Source: Psettodes erumei | Lineage: Eukaryota > Chordata > Actinopteri > Pleuronectiformes > Psettodidae | Length of the DNA: 64,000 nucleotides | NCBI GenBank assembly: GCA_016785225.1 | Contig: JAFBJZ010000772.1 | Span: forward strand, 5,241,501-5,305,500 | Direction: 5' to 3' | In this document: positions 52,623 through 63,619 of the stretch, piece after piece | Layout of the letters: each line of letters opens with the position of its first letter | Numbering within the stretch: position 1 is the stretch's first letter | Position numbers and translations under genes: made by a program | Notes under the pieces: generated by a model | Told to the model about the DNA's origin: nothing | What the model saw: the letters and a program-made list of their open reading frames with translations, nothing else | Database searches by the model: none

Positions 52623-55065
52623 AAACAACGCGCGCGTGGATGTGGCTGAAGCTGGGGTCGTTGGTTAGGTGCATTTTTGAAGAAAAGAAAAAAGTATTAA
52701 AGGAGGGCGGTAAATGTTGCCACAGATTTAGCAGCGCTCCCCAATGACCGTAAGAGAAAAAGATTCACGCCAATTCATTTTGAAAGAGCACGGGCCCGCG
52801 GGGAAACCCTCAGGTGGTCAAACCAATGCCGTAACTTATTCATTAACTCAACTCCATCGCTCAGTCACGGACCTTTGGGAACGGCGGCGCTGGGCCGTGC
52901 CAAGGATCCGTTGTTTAAGTTCAGTCCAGAGCACTATGAAACAATAACCAAAGAATGTACAGTGCGAGCTCCATTACTGGACAGCATGATATACTCACGC
53001 TGACGCACGCAGGGATCACAAGCTGCGGGGTGAAAGAATGCGGACAATGATTTTTTTTTTTCTGCAGTGAGTGATTGCAAAATGTATCAACGTCCTGATC
53101 AAGTGCTCTCATGGGGGGTGGGGGGGTTTGAAATGCAGTCCTGTCCACGCAAGACTGCAACGAAGGGGGGATGCATCGCAAACGCATTGTCAACACCCAA
53201 CCTGTTTTTCCATTGTAATGCGAACACAACGCCAAAGAACACAATGGATTTTTATTCTCAAGTCAGAATTGTGATTCATTCAAAAGGCAGTATGAAACTG
53301 GACTGTGCACAACACGATGTGCCGCTCGTAAACAAAAACAAAAACTCCGACGACACGCCAAGCGAGAACGGTGCACCGATTTCCATCTTCCATTGTATAA
53401 AGCCGCCCTTGTGGAAGCCAACGAGCATTTATCTCAGGCCAGTTAGTGCAGTCTGTTGACAATAAAGTGACAGCTTTGAGGGGGGAAACTAACAATACGT
53501 GTCATTTATTGAAAACAAACTAAAAGATTGATTAGGCCTGCACACAAGGAACTGAATGATTGATTGTCTACGGCGGTCCCCATTGGAGAGGGGATTATTA
53601 AACTCCTTCCAGAATGAAGGCCAGATTAATACTCTAATAATGATATTAATCTGTGTCCGGTAAATAAATATTGCCTCTTGCTTCCAGACACAACTGACAC
53701 AGCAGTTCCACGCATAGCGGAGTATAAAAAGCCGAGCCAGGCCACCTCAGAATGAAGGTTTTGATAATAGCCAGAAATAATGTGACAAATGCCGCAGATA
53801 GACACCAACTACGCATGTTGTAGTCGAACAAGGAAAACATCTGCGATGATTAAGAGACCCTGATGGAGACACGGAGCGCAAAAACATCTGTGTGAAGTTG
53901 TTAAAACTTAAAGCCTGAGAGCGCCACAACTTTTTATTTTTTTTATGTAGTGGAGCTAAATGCAGCCAAGACTGGACCTGAGAGTGTAAACATCTGACAG
54001 CGAGTGTGGCCTCGAGTGATTGGATGCGGCAGGTGGCCTTTAAAAGACAGGTGTAACCCCGGCTACCCGGCGCGGGGTGGGGGACTGCTCCGGAGAGAGG
54101 AAGCGGAGCGAGAGGACGGCTCCCGCGTGATGAACTCAACGGGCTCGGTTACGCCAACATAGCCTCGGCACTATTTTGCCGGATTGCAAAAACAGTGACA
54201 TCACCCGCGGCCTATTCGATGTAGGTCTCAGTAAACACACAAATTAGACGCACAAGAAAGCACAAATCAGGTTTAAGGTCTGAGCTGTATTGTCTTTGTC
54301 TGAGGTTCTTAACAAATTCTGGTCCAAGATACACTGCACCAATCAAGATAAAGATGTAAAATGTCATTTGTACGCAGCCATATCTGCTCAAAGAGATTTA
54401 TCTCCTCGTATGAAGCGCTATCGCTGGTGTCATACTTGTTTGGGCCGTGTTTCCCTTCAGTGTCTCCATGTTCTTGCTGGGACTCATCAGATTTAAGGGC
54501 TGACCTGTGATTCGCCGGCCCTCCTCTCCATGAGAATAGCTGAATAGAGATGCTGCCACTGCAGTGTGTGCGTGCGTGCGCGTGTGAAAAGCTCGACCTG
54601 CAACACGAGGTTTAGGGAATAAGTCGCTGCGTGTTTGTTTTGGCACCGCGCTCATATCATTTTACAGACCCAATCAAAGTATGAGCAAAAAGAAAGGGAA
54701 AATAAAAGAGCTTTTTATTGGACTAGGCTCCCAGACACTGCCCAGGGAATACAGGCCTTTGTGCAGTTTTTAGTTCTCGCATCCTGGGGCGCTTTGGTGT
54801 CTATTTGCGAGGAACTAACGCCCATATATACAGAAGACTGCAGTTTCCAACCGTGCATGTCTTTTTTTTTTTTTTTAATGCATGTTGTGTTAACGTACAC
54901 CCAGCAGAGCAGTTTAACCAGACCAAGCTGATGGCAGTCTGCAGGAGCAGCCCGTGCACTCGCTGAACTGATATTACGAACTGATGGAAATGAGTATTGT
55001 TGTGGAAAATCTAAACCGAGCTCCGCGCAAACTTGGTTTCAAGACCCTAAAGAGAGACGGTGGGT

Positions 55066-55077
55066 GGGGGGGGGGGG
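55066..55077 (+). repeat. Poly-G tract (12 G)
   Basis: An uninterrupted G run in CpG-rich intron sequence. Confidence 0.9.
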
Positions 55078-56469
55078 ATGCTGCCGTCAGGCTTAGCGGG
55101 CAGGTCGTCCGAGGACACGAGCGCGCATGTGTGTTTACGAGGGGGCGAGAGAGGGGGCGCGAGCACGCGCGGCGACTACCTCGATCCAATGGAAACGCAC
55201 GCGGAGCCAAAGAGGCAATAAAACAATACAAACAACAAAGGCAAAGCCCTCATCGAAAGCAGATGCATTTACACATCGCAAACGAGCGAGCGCGCAGATA
55301 GCCAGTGCCGCCTTGAACGCATCAATGAACTGAATGATTGGAACCTCAATCAGACTATAAAATGAAGGAACGAGCAGAAGGGCGAACGCACGCGGATCCA
55401 GTCGGTGGGTGGCGTGTAACCCCGCCCCCTCGCCATGTTTTCGACATGTTGTAGTCACGGTCTTAATTTTTCAACGCGGCGCTGGGAGGTCCACTAATCT
55501 CTCACAAAGCAACGTTATTGTAAACACATTACCAGTCAGTGCGATGGAACAAAGTAAGGCATTACTCCACTCAACAGGTTGTTCCTTCACTTGCACTCTT
55601 AAGCCCCGCAAGTCTCTTCGCTGGCGTGATATTGACGGAAAAAAAAAAAATCTCTTTCGTCTTATACTGCCTTCAGCTCGTGCCAAAAACGTCTGAATTA
55701 TGAGCAGGGTGCACACGGCCGAGCCAACAAAGTGACAAATATAACTCAGAAAGTCTGAATTTAAGGCAACAGGCTCTATTTTTGACTGGTTTTACTACAA
55801 ACCTTGGAAGCGAGCGCTAATGTGGTCTTACCGGGCCTTCGCACGCGCGGCGCTGCGTCGGCGGAGGCGTGCTGTTTAAGGTACTCGGGAGACGGTGAAA
55901 TATGAGCCGACGCGACTGACTTGAGGCGCAGTTCCGCGGGTTCGGGGAGCTCATCAGACGCCAGAGCGCTGCGCGGTCGTTTATAACGCGAGGAGGAAGG
56001 AACTTATAGCGCCGGAAATTTATCACACGGGCCGATTATTATTTTTCCTTCTGTTTGCGACGCGATCGCCGGATAAACAGCGGAATTACGCCATTCATAA
56101 GTAAAGTACCGGGAATGTGGGGCGACGTAGCACAGAGTGTAGCATAAAGCGACCGAAATGAATGGGTACCCTGTTAATTTAAGTCCCCGCCGTCGTTTTA
56201 GTGCACGATGCAAAAGTTATGTAGGGGGTCACCATGGATTTGATTGCCTTTAATTTAAAAAAAAAAAAAGTACATAATATGTAAATTTCTAGCAATGAAC
56301 CAGATGGTGAATATGTGAAGCATCCATTCACATTTTAGGAAGACAAAAAAAAAAAGTGCTCCACATGCTGGTACAAAAACCACCTGTTCCAACAGAACAG
56401 TTTAGTCATCAGACGGGCGGCGTGAGAACAAACTTCCTCCCCTAAAGCCTCGCTTCCACACAAACGGCA

Positions 56470-56720
56470 CGAGATGCCGAATGCCACGTCACGCGCCGGT
56501 CCTCTGGGCGTTGGCGCGCAGCGTGCGGCGGTCGCACGCAGGGCGGCTCCGCCCTCGATCGAGACCGGCTCGGAGGAAAGGAGCGGGGAGAGCGACGAGC
56601 AAGGACGAAGGGCACACCTCGGTGCGCGTTCAGGTGCGTGCGCGCGTGTTGCTCGTTGGCATGGCGCTGTCACATCCAACCGCATGGTAGAGGGCGGCGG
56701 CAGAAAAACGGAACAACAAA
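56470..56720. promoter_or_regulatory. CpG-island-like patch in the 13.2 kb banp intron
   Basis: A run of closely spaced CpG (for example CACGTCACGCGCCGG and GGCGCGCAGCGTGCGGCGG) lies about 1.1 kb upstream, in the minus sense downstream, of the 45-base exon. No coding pattern is visible. The call rests on composition only. Confidence 0.3.
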
Positions 56721-57842
56721 GAGGTAAAAGGAATGGAAACCCTGCGTAAGCTACTGAAGTGCTTCACTTAATCTGCTATTGCGCGACGTGTACTGGGTTG
56801 CAGGTTGTCATGTCAGGATGCATCATCCTTGCTGTGCTTTTGGAAAGAAAAATTATGGACCGCACTTTTACATCTTGCAGCCAGATTGCAGCAGTGCAAA
56901 TGGTCACAATTTTGAGGAACAGGAAGTCGGGGCTGATTAAAAGTATTTAGTTTAGGCCAGTTGGTGCACGTCCAACGCTGACAATATTATCACGAGGTTT
57001 ATCTATCCCTTGATTTTGTCTTTTTGCCCCCTGACTTTATGAAACTCTCCCATAACTGCTGCACGCGGCCGTAGGCTGTAGCTGAGCAGACGTCAGGGAA
57101 TCCTCGCGTCAGAACATTTTCAGCGAACCGCCAAACGGCAGTGGAAGGAGGTTATATTTTCTGCCTCGCTTAACAGCGAGCGTATATTTCCCATGAATAA
57201 AAAAAAAAAAAAATAAGCTCTTGTGTACATACTTGTGGCTTTTACGTGGTGCATTTTATTTCACCAGCTGTCTCCCTCTATTAAGCCTATTGGAGGTCAT
57301 CAGAATAAAGGGGGAGATTGGTCGACTGGGTCAACCGCTGAAAAACCTTCAGGCAAAATATTCCCGACACACGTGCATCGGGGTTGCCATGCTCGCAGCG
57401 ACGCTGCAGCGGCGGATGTGCGTGTGACAGCGCGTGGAAGCCGGCGCGGTTCGCAACCTCGGGAGGCAGAAACATTCGGGATCTGCCACGTTTTGCCGTC
57501 TATTACATAAAGAGACGGAACCCTCCATCTGGGTGCTTGAGTGTTCTGGTGACGGATGAAACGAGGCCGATGCCTGTCCGCGTTCCTTCGTGTCCGCCGC
57601 ACCGGCAGAACAAAGAGCTCGTTCGCGCGGCCCGCAGGGTTTGGGCCCGCGAGACGCATGAATCATTTATGGGAGATGTTTCGTGGGCTACTGTGTGAAG
57701 CTGACCAAAGCCAGCGGAGCCGCCACTGTTCCCCACGCCAAACCACGCGCGTCCGCCGTTACCATAACCCAGCCCATGTGGTGGGTTTGCAGGACATAAT
57801 AAAAAAAACCTTTTATTTAATTTACATTAAATGCATTCTTAC

Positions 57843-57887
57843 CTGTCCATCCTGACCAACATGCACCTGGTGGATCTGGAGGTTTCC
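57843..57887 (-). CDS. banp: banp coding micro-exon (15 codons)
   Basis: The exon is 45 bases long and encodes GNLQIHQVHVGQDGQ. It matches the BANP segment GNLQIHHVGQDGQ, with two extra residues (Val-His or Gln-Val) in this species. The acceptor is TTCTCTATTGCAG/GGAAAC and the donor is GGACAG/GTAAGAA, both strong. Phase is 0 at both ends. It ends the cluster of closely spaced exons; the next intron is 13.2 kb. The repeated pattern of hydrophobic and Gln residues across this and the neighbouring exons forms the Gln/Val-rich C-terminal region, for which I can name no catalytic role. Confidence 0.93.
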
Positions 57888-58139
57888 CTGCAATAGAGAA
57901 ATGACATCATCATGACATCATCCTGCTGTCGCACACATCTTTCACCTATTTCAAATCAGCAAACACAAAGCCATAAAAAAAAGCATCTTCCCCACCTATT
58001 TATCCTCCTACTGGCCTGTGCCTACATGGACGACAGATCAGTGAGGCCTGCAGTGTGGCAAGGCGAGTCCAGCCGTGACATACGCTGAAGTAGCCCCTCC
58101 CTCTTCTAATAAACAGCGTGCTGATATCTGAGAAGTGTC

Positions 58140-58440
58140 TGAACTGTTTCTGAGTGTGACGGGTTTGGCAGTGGACCGTTTACGCGCGATGACATCAGGA
58201 GGCGAGGTGGGTGCAATGCTCCTCCTATTCACGCCGGCGTCTTCTGCCGTTACCCCCGCCCGCGGCGAGACCCCGCCGCTCTCGAGACACGGCGACCTGG
58301 CATCGCATCTCTCGACAGCCGGAGTGGCGTTCGCGAGACGGCGCGATGAGAGGTCATCGCGCGGCCCCCGGGCCCCAGCTGTTGTCCCTCGCTAATTGCA
58401 CTTCATGTACGGTACGCGCTGCGCTGCCATATGGCCAGAG
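58140..58440. promoter_or_regulatory. CpG-island-like patch between two banp exons
   Basis: The patch is dense in CpG, with half matches to the BANP palindrome: CTCTCGAGACACGG near 58280 and GTTCGCGAGACGG near 58330. It lies in the 2.0 kb intron between 57887 and 59909. The call rests on composition only. Confidence 0.3.
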
Positions 58441-59877
58441 AGCGGCGTAATCTCTCAAACAGCTCATTTCCTCCTCAAGCACACGAAAACCAACGTCTCC
58501 GATGAAAGGGGCCCGTTCGTAATGAAAACACGCTCCGTGAGTGGCAGTTGGGAGAAGTGGGATTTTGTTGCTAAGCTTTGAACTCCAAAAAACAAACAAT
58601 ATCATGGAATGGGAAGGAGAGACGAAAAAAAAGAGAGAGAGAGAGAGAAAAAATCTGGGCTCAGCCACAAAGAGAAGGCAAAGCTTTGGAGCTTTCCTGC
58701 CGGCGCTTCACCCCGTCTCTCTCTCTCCTTCCTCCCAGCGCCCTTTAGCACAACCGAGGAGGAAATGAGAAAAACACCCGGTCGAGGTGTCAATTGCTTT
58801 TGCGCAAAAGATTTCAAGCTGTCGCGCACGTGTGGGCACATTTCATATACAGTATGTGACGGCGTGCGTGCGTGTGCACGCAGACTGGCGCCTTGAAACA
58901 AATCTCTCCCCCACATCCTCGAAAAAAAAAATCATTAGCAACGATGCTGATGCAGGAATTCCTCCTCGGCGTTCGGTGTGGGTTGGAGTTAGATTCTGAT
59001 TTCAGCTGGCAGGGCCGACGCTGCGCGCGGAGACGTCCGGTGTGTGGGGGGGGGACACGAGACATCTGGGGGATTACGCAGACGCAAGTCATGACCTTAC
59101 CGTCATCGGGTATGGCGCGAAGTTGATCAAGTCGAGCCGAGCTTACAGGGTGCGACAGACGCTGCGTAACGGCGCCGTCCATCCCGACTCTCCTCGTTTA
59201 CAGTCGACCATCGCGTGTTGCGCCATCACAAATGTGACCACTCGCTGGGTTATCGAAACGGGCGTAGCTCAAAGTTAGGGCCCGTTTCCCTTCCGCGCAG
59301 GCGGAGGGAGGCCAACGCTCGTCTTCCGACGTTGCGGGACACTGCGCCGTGTTAAAGTGATCCACGAGACAGCGCTGCGCTCCTTTGCTCATGACTATCG
59401 ACCGCTGTTGCGCAGAAAAAGCCTCGCGAACGGCTGAATGATTTCAAATCTATCGATTCCATCGCTCACTGAAGCTAAGTAGAGACAAAGTTCTTTATTT
59501 GGGCAAAGCCAAAACAACAGAAATTGTCTTTTGTCCGAGGGCGATCATTTGCAGATCCTGCACGCTCACACAGATATTAAGGATAATTTCACATAGCTGG
59601 GCAAATAATGCAGCTCGCGAGCTCGCCAGGAGTCGACCAAATTACAAACCAGTCTTCCAACAAAACAGACTGACATTCCCACACTAAAGTAGACAAACAC
59701 TAATTTCCTTCCCTGCAAACCGTGTCTTTTCTCAAGCATCAGTTCACGATTCTATTCTGTTTGGAGGCAAATTCCCCTGACAGAGAAATTTTATATACCA
59801 GGAGGAATGATTCAAGAAAAGGAGTGGTCCACTGCCTCTCTTCTCTCTTTCTCCCTCGCACACAAACGTGCAAGCAC

Positions 59878-59904
59878 GCACACACACATACAACACACAC
59901 ACAC
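59878..59904 (+). repeat. Interrupted (CA)n adjoining the GC splice donor
   Basis: On the banp strand this is GTGTGTGTGTTGTATGTGTGTGTGC-like sequence, starting four to five bases after the donor of exon 59909-59980. Confidence 0.95.
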
Positions 59905-59908
59905 TTGC

Positions 59909-59980
59909 CTCGCTGTCCTGTGTGATCTGCACCTCCTCTCCTTGTGGCACCTGGGCAATGTGCAGCTGACCCTGTGGAAT
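59909..59980 (-). CDS. banp: banp coding exon: IPQGQLHIAQ repeat region, with a GC splice donor
   Basis: The exon has 24 codons: IPQGQLHIAQVPQGEEVQIT followed by QDSE. This matches the BANP segment HLHIAQVPQGE...VQITQDSE. The acceptor is CTCTCTCGCAG/ATTCC. A second AG nine bases inside the exon (CCACAG/GGTCAG, giving a start at 59971) would remove only Ile-Pro-Gln and keep the frame. Mammalian BANP, as I remember it, reads Val-Gly-His-Leu here, so the inner acceptor is a real alternative. The donor is GAG/GCAAGTGTG: GC instead of GT, in the context AG/GCAAGT typical of true GC-AG introns, followed at once by GT repeats. The length is a multiple of three, so skipping keeps the frame. Confidence 0.93.
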
Positions 59981-61125
59981 CTGCGAGAGAGATGAAGAAG
60001 GGTGAGAGGCGCTGGAACAACTGAAGAGGTTTGCGTTTGCATGCTTCCCTTTACTTCTAAGTTCTGATTCAAACGATAACGTAACGCCGGGAAAGGCGGC
60101 TACAAATGTCTTATTTTGTATAAAATTTGCTCTTTGTGTTTCCCTGGACAGTGTATCCCCGCTGAGCTGCAGAGAGGAAATTTGGTTCTCAAACGGCTGT
60201 GGCTTTGGGAGATCCCCTCTTGATCGGTCCAGCTCTGACTGATAAAGCCCCACGTTAGCTTCAGATAAGCGTGTGAGGAAATCATTACACAGGATGAGGA
60301 CGACTGCGGATTCTGTCCCTCGCCACTTTTACTGGCCGGTGCGCAAAGGAGGAGGGATCGCAGCCAGGGAGCCGTTTCATTCGGGCACGGAGGCATCCGT
60401 ATGGAGTCAGGCCTGAGCAAACTGTGAACCCGTCCTTTTAAGCGCGATTTCGGCTGCAATTAAAAGTAATTAACTGAGCGGCCCCCCTCCGTTGCGATGC
60501 GTGCAGTCTGGCAACGGCGCAGTACAAATTTTGTTTGGTAATTATGGTTGCAGCGCTGAATCACTGGCAGCGAGTATACTCGATTTCCTCCGCTGTATTA
60601 GCAGCACTCATAAATTTCAGGCTCAGCTGCACCCTTTAATTCTCCGCAGAGTGTCGGGAGGGTAATAACTGCGCAGCCAACCCCTGACAGTCTCTCCCAC
60701 TCTTCCACCTTCTCCCCGGCTTCTCTTCCTGCGCGTCTGCCCTCCTATCCTTTACGCCTGCTCCTTCCTTTCTCAGACGAGTCACTTATCATCGCCCCCC
60801 CCACAAACCCACGCGTCACCGGCCGAAAGCGTTCGGCGCTGTAAATTACGACGTAGCCTCGGGACAACACGGAGCTGAGGTTTAGAGCGGAAATGACTTC
60901 TCTGATGTTCGCATACTATAACGGGACTGTGCTTACAAGATGACGTCATTCAGTGACCTCATGCAAACGCCGAGCCGAGCTGCCTTTTTCAAATGGCCTG
61001 GCCCTTCAGATGGATTCGATCAATTCTGCACGCGCACGCACAACGCTCCGGCATCTCACGAGCCGCGGCATCTTTAAGGCCTCCAGCGGGCCATAGGCTT
61101 AAATCAAAACGTCCGACCCACTCCG

Positions 61126-61315
61126 ATCCAACTTTATTTTTATGGCACCGACCCACAATGTGCATTATCTCAAGGCTCTTCACAGAATAAGGTTGAGACC
61201 TTGCAGTGTTAGGGACCCAACTCAACAGTTCCCACAATGAACGAGCGCTTGGCGACGGTGGGGAGGAAAAAAAACAAAAACCTTTCAACGCGTCTGGCAG
61301 AGGCGGACACGGGGT
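61126..61315 (+). repeat. Fragment of a dispersed fish repeat in a banp intron
   Basis: The motifs CAACTTTATTTTTATGGCAC, TTATCTCAAGGCTCTTCACA, GAGACCTTGCAGTGTTAGGG ACCCAAC, TTCCCACAATGAACGAGCGC TTGGCGACGGTGGGGAGGAA occur in the order of a known fish repeat. The family reads TTTATATAGCGCC...CTCAAGGCGCTTTACA...AGACCCAACAATTCCC...GAGCAAGCACTTGGCGACAGTGGCAAGGAAAAAC. The copy is truncated. Confidence 0.7.
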
Positions 61316-61545
61316 GAGTGTCTTGTCCCTCACAATTAAACACTGATTTCATGGTACAGGAAGAGACCAGATTAGAGACATTCGGTCACTTCCTCTTTGT
61401 CAGACCCCCCCGTGATGTGGTAAAAGGCCTGACTGTGACCTTTGAGCATAGCATAGCATCATCTAATCCCCAAGGCCCATTCCTTCACTGACATAAGCTG
61501 CACCACATTGCTGCAGAGTGCTGTATGTGTTGTTTTGGTTTGTTG

Positions 61546-61570
61546 GTGTGTGTGTGTGTGTGTGTGCGTG
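61546..61570 (+). repeat. (GT)n microsatellite in a banp intron
   Basis: About ten GT units. On the banp strand this is a CA repeat about 120 bases downstream of the exon 61689-61810. Confidence 0.95.
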
Positions 61571-61688
61571 ACCTGTCCGCATGCACTACGAACCCTGCGC
61601 TATGGAACCCTTATATGGTGTCGTAAAAGAAGAACAGTTTGCTCGCTGATTCTGGGGAAGAATAGGGGATGAAGTGTCTGATACTCAC

Positions 61689-61810
61689 CACCTGAACTTG
61701 TCCATCTTCGCCAATACGGTGGAACTGGACCTGCTGATTGGCCAGCGTGTAGTGCAAGGTTTGCTGGGTGGCAGTCTCGATGTGGGCCGCTTCTTCTGCG
61801 ATGCCTCCCT
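61689..61810 (-). CDS. banp: banp coding exon: linker after the BEN domain and start of the Gln/Val-rich region
   Basis: Two bases (AG) finish the split Glu codon, then 40 codons read GGIAEEAAHIETATQQ, then TLHYTLANQQVQ, then FHRIGEDGQVQV. The second half matches BANP closely: mammalian BANP has ALHYALAN followed by IGEDGQVQV. The first half corresponds to a poorly conserved Pro/Gln linker in mammals. The acceptor is CTTACCAG/AGGG; I chose it because it is the one that restores the phase-1 junction. The donor is GTG/GTGAGTAT, a strong match to consensus, in phase 0. Upstream in-frame sequence (MTSSSLP) would be intronic under this model, so the 5' boundary is a little less certain than the 3' one. 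A CA repeat on this strand lies about 120 bases past the donor. Confidence 0.92.
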
Positions 61811-62289
61811 CTGGTAAGGATGACGAGGTCATTGGTGCGCCAGCGCGTACAGTGGAAGCAGGTCAGAAAAACAGCACGAATGATTTCACCACACATCAGA
61901 AATAAGTCACAGACGCAGGCAGACACACAATCCCCAACACACACCCACACGCGATCATGCAAGGGGCCTTAGTAACCGCTAATAAAAAAACCTGGCTAAT
62001 TCTCAGGCCATCTGCTGGATGATGGCGTGTTTATACTTCATCAAACGCCTAAATACACAACAAGGACTCTGCATCGAGCCATCCAAACACACTCGTGGTC
62101 AAGCAGCCAAACGCAAACTCCAGGCCTCAGTCCCAACGCCCGCAATCACACCAGCCGTCTGAAATTCCTGCATGGACGCGTCGCATCACCCGCCGCCGTT
62201 CCGCACCGACCCCCGAACGCGTTCCAGACACCGTGTCAGCAGTCAAAAGCAGCGCAGCGGGCCACAAAAACGAATAAGACTACACCTTC

Positions 62290-62299
62290 TCTCGCGAGA
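62290..62299. promoter_or_regulatory. TCTCGCGAGA palindrome (BANP-type binding site) in a banp intron
   Basis: A perfect 10-base palindrome TCTCGCGAGA lies in the intron between the exons at 63620-63778 and 61689-61810, in a CpG-containing stretch (62.17-62.31 kb). This motif is known to be bound by BANP when unmethylated and to drive CpG-island promoters. Whether it is used here is inference. Confidence 0.55.
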
Positions 62300-62823
62300 C
62301 GGCAAAGTGCTCGGCAATAAAAAACAAGAAAAAAGAGAGCAGGGCCGAAACCATTTGAGGTAATTTCTCAAAGACCGAGCAGCAGCACTTCACCGAGAGG
62401 CGGCCCAGCTAATTTCTTGACCATTAAAAAATAAATAAATAAAAAAATACCGAACGCAGTGAAAATAAATGACTTGAAACATACAGCACATATCACAAAC
62501 GCCTCAAAAAGCTCTGCTTTGCATTACTTTGAAAAGCGCGGCTGTCTTCCATCTTTTATTACAGCTATGCGCTGTATTATGGAAATAATCCTCGGCGCTT
62601 TTGTTTGCCAGATGAGGAAGCGAGACACAGGTGGCTCGTGGAAACTACAGCTTTGGTCTGAGCCGTACGTGCTGGTTCGCTAGTAAACAATGATTTTAAG
62701 AGCAGAAGAATTGCCTCTTGCCGGGCCATTAACATATAATCTGATTAAGGAAGGAATGATTGTTTGGTGTGCGCCTTCGCGTGTTTGTGCATGCACCATC
62801 TGAACGAGTGTCTGTGTCTCGGA

Positions 62824-62835
62824 GGGGGGGGGGGG
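62824..62835 (+). repeat. Poly-G tract (12 G) in a banp intron
   Basis: An uninterrupted G run. Confidence 0.9.
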
Positions 62836-63619
62836 CCTGAAAGAGGCAGGGTCTGACAATCCAGCCCTGGTGTGCGCTCACAGGATATTTGGGTTTTCCC
62901 TGCAGTCTTGCTTTTCCCTGGTCAGAGGTGAGAGGCGACGGCTCACAGGGAGGGAAGGACAGCAGGCTTTGTGCGCAGATTGCAACCATCTGCAGAAACA
63001 CGCACCGCAGCTGAATTTGGACTCAGGTCTCGAAATAGCCTTCCTATAGATGACGGAACGGGACCCGTCCGAGTTCACCGTGTGTGCGAAGCTGTTCGTT
63101 CGTCCAACACCCACAAAAGGAGCTGGGCGGGAATCCACGAGAGAAAGGTTCACATAAACTGTGCGACTGTGCTGAAGTGAAGCGACCCGCAAGCGTGTAG
63201 CCGAACGAACCAGTGAAGTGTCAGAGAAAGCGCGGTTCATTGGTGGAAAGCTCGGCCTGGTAAATTTAAGGAGCTGCTACAACTTAGCTGAGAACGTCCT
63301 CCAAGTTCGCAGACTGTAAACACTTCCATTCGTTCCTCTCAAATTGGTTGAGCACCAGTTTGAATTCGCAGCTCAAAAGTTGAAAAGAAAAACAAAATCT
63401 GAAATTATTTCGCTGACAGCACAGAGTTGATCATTTTCAGAACTGAGAGCCAACAGATGTCACGCGCTCCGCTGAAACCAGCAGACACAGAAAAGGCTGC
63501 GGTGCCGTCGCTGGCCTGCGAGCACAAGCGGCCGCGGCACATGTCTCCTGTGGCCGACACTTCCCGTGGAATGAAGCACAAAGTCAACGCAACGTTGAGT
63601 TTCTCCGACGGTACTCTAC

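Larger units (their letters stand above)
44634..57842 (-). other. banp: Large banp intron (13.2 kb)
   Basis: The intron separates exons 57843-57887 and 44493-44633 in phase 0. It is much richer in CpG than the DNA left of 36 kb. It holds several CpG-dense patches, G-runs, simple repeats, one short dispersed repeat and TAAT-type inverted repeats. I found no extra banp exon in it, although mammals have one at this junction. A small exon could have been missed by eye. Confidence 0.75.

Noticed and set aside
59744..60253. 169-codon minus-strand frame read as one gene
   Set aside because: Only its middle (59909-59980) is a real banp exon. The rest is intron read-through, shown by the splice sites and by loss of similarity.
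61600..61962. 120-codon minus-strand frame overlapping a banp exon
   Set aside because: It is in the wrong frame; the frame that matches BANP is the one ending in GEDGQVQV at 61689.
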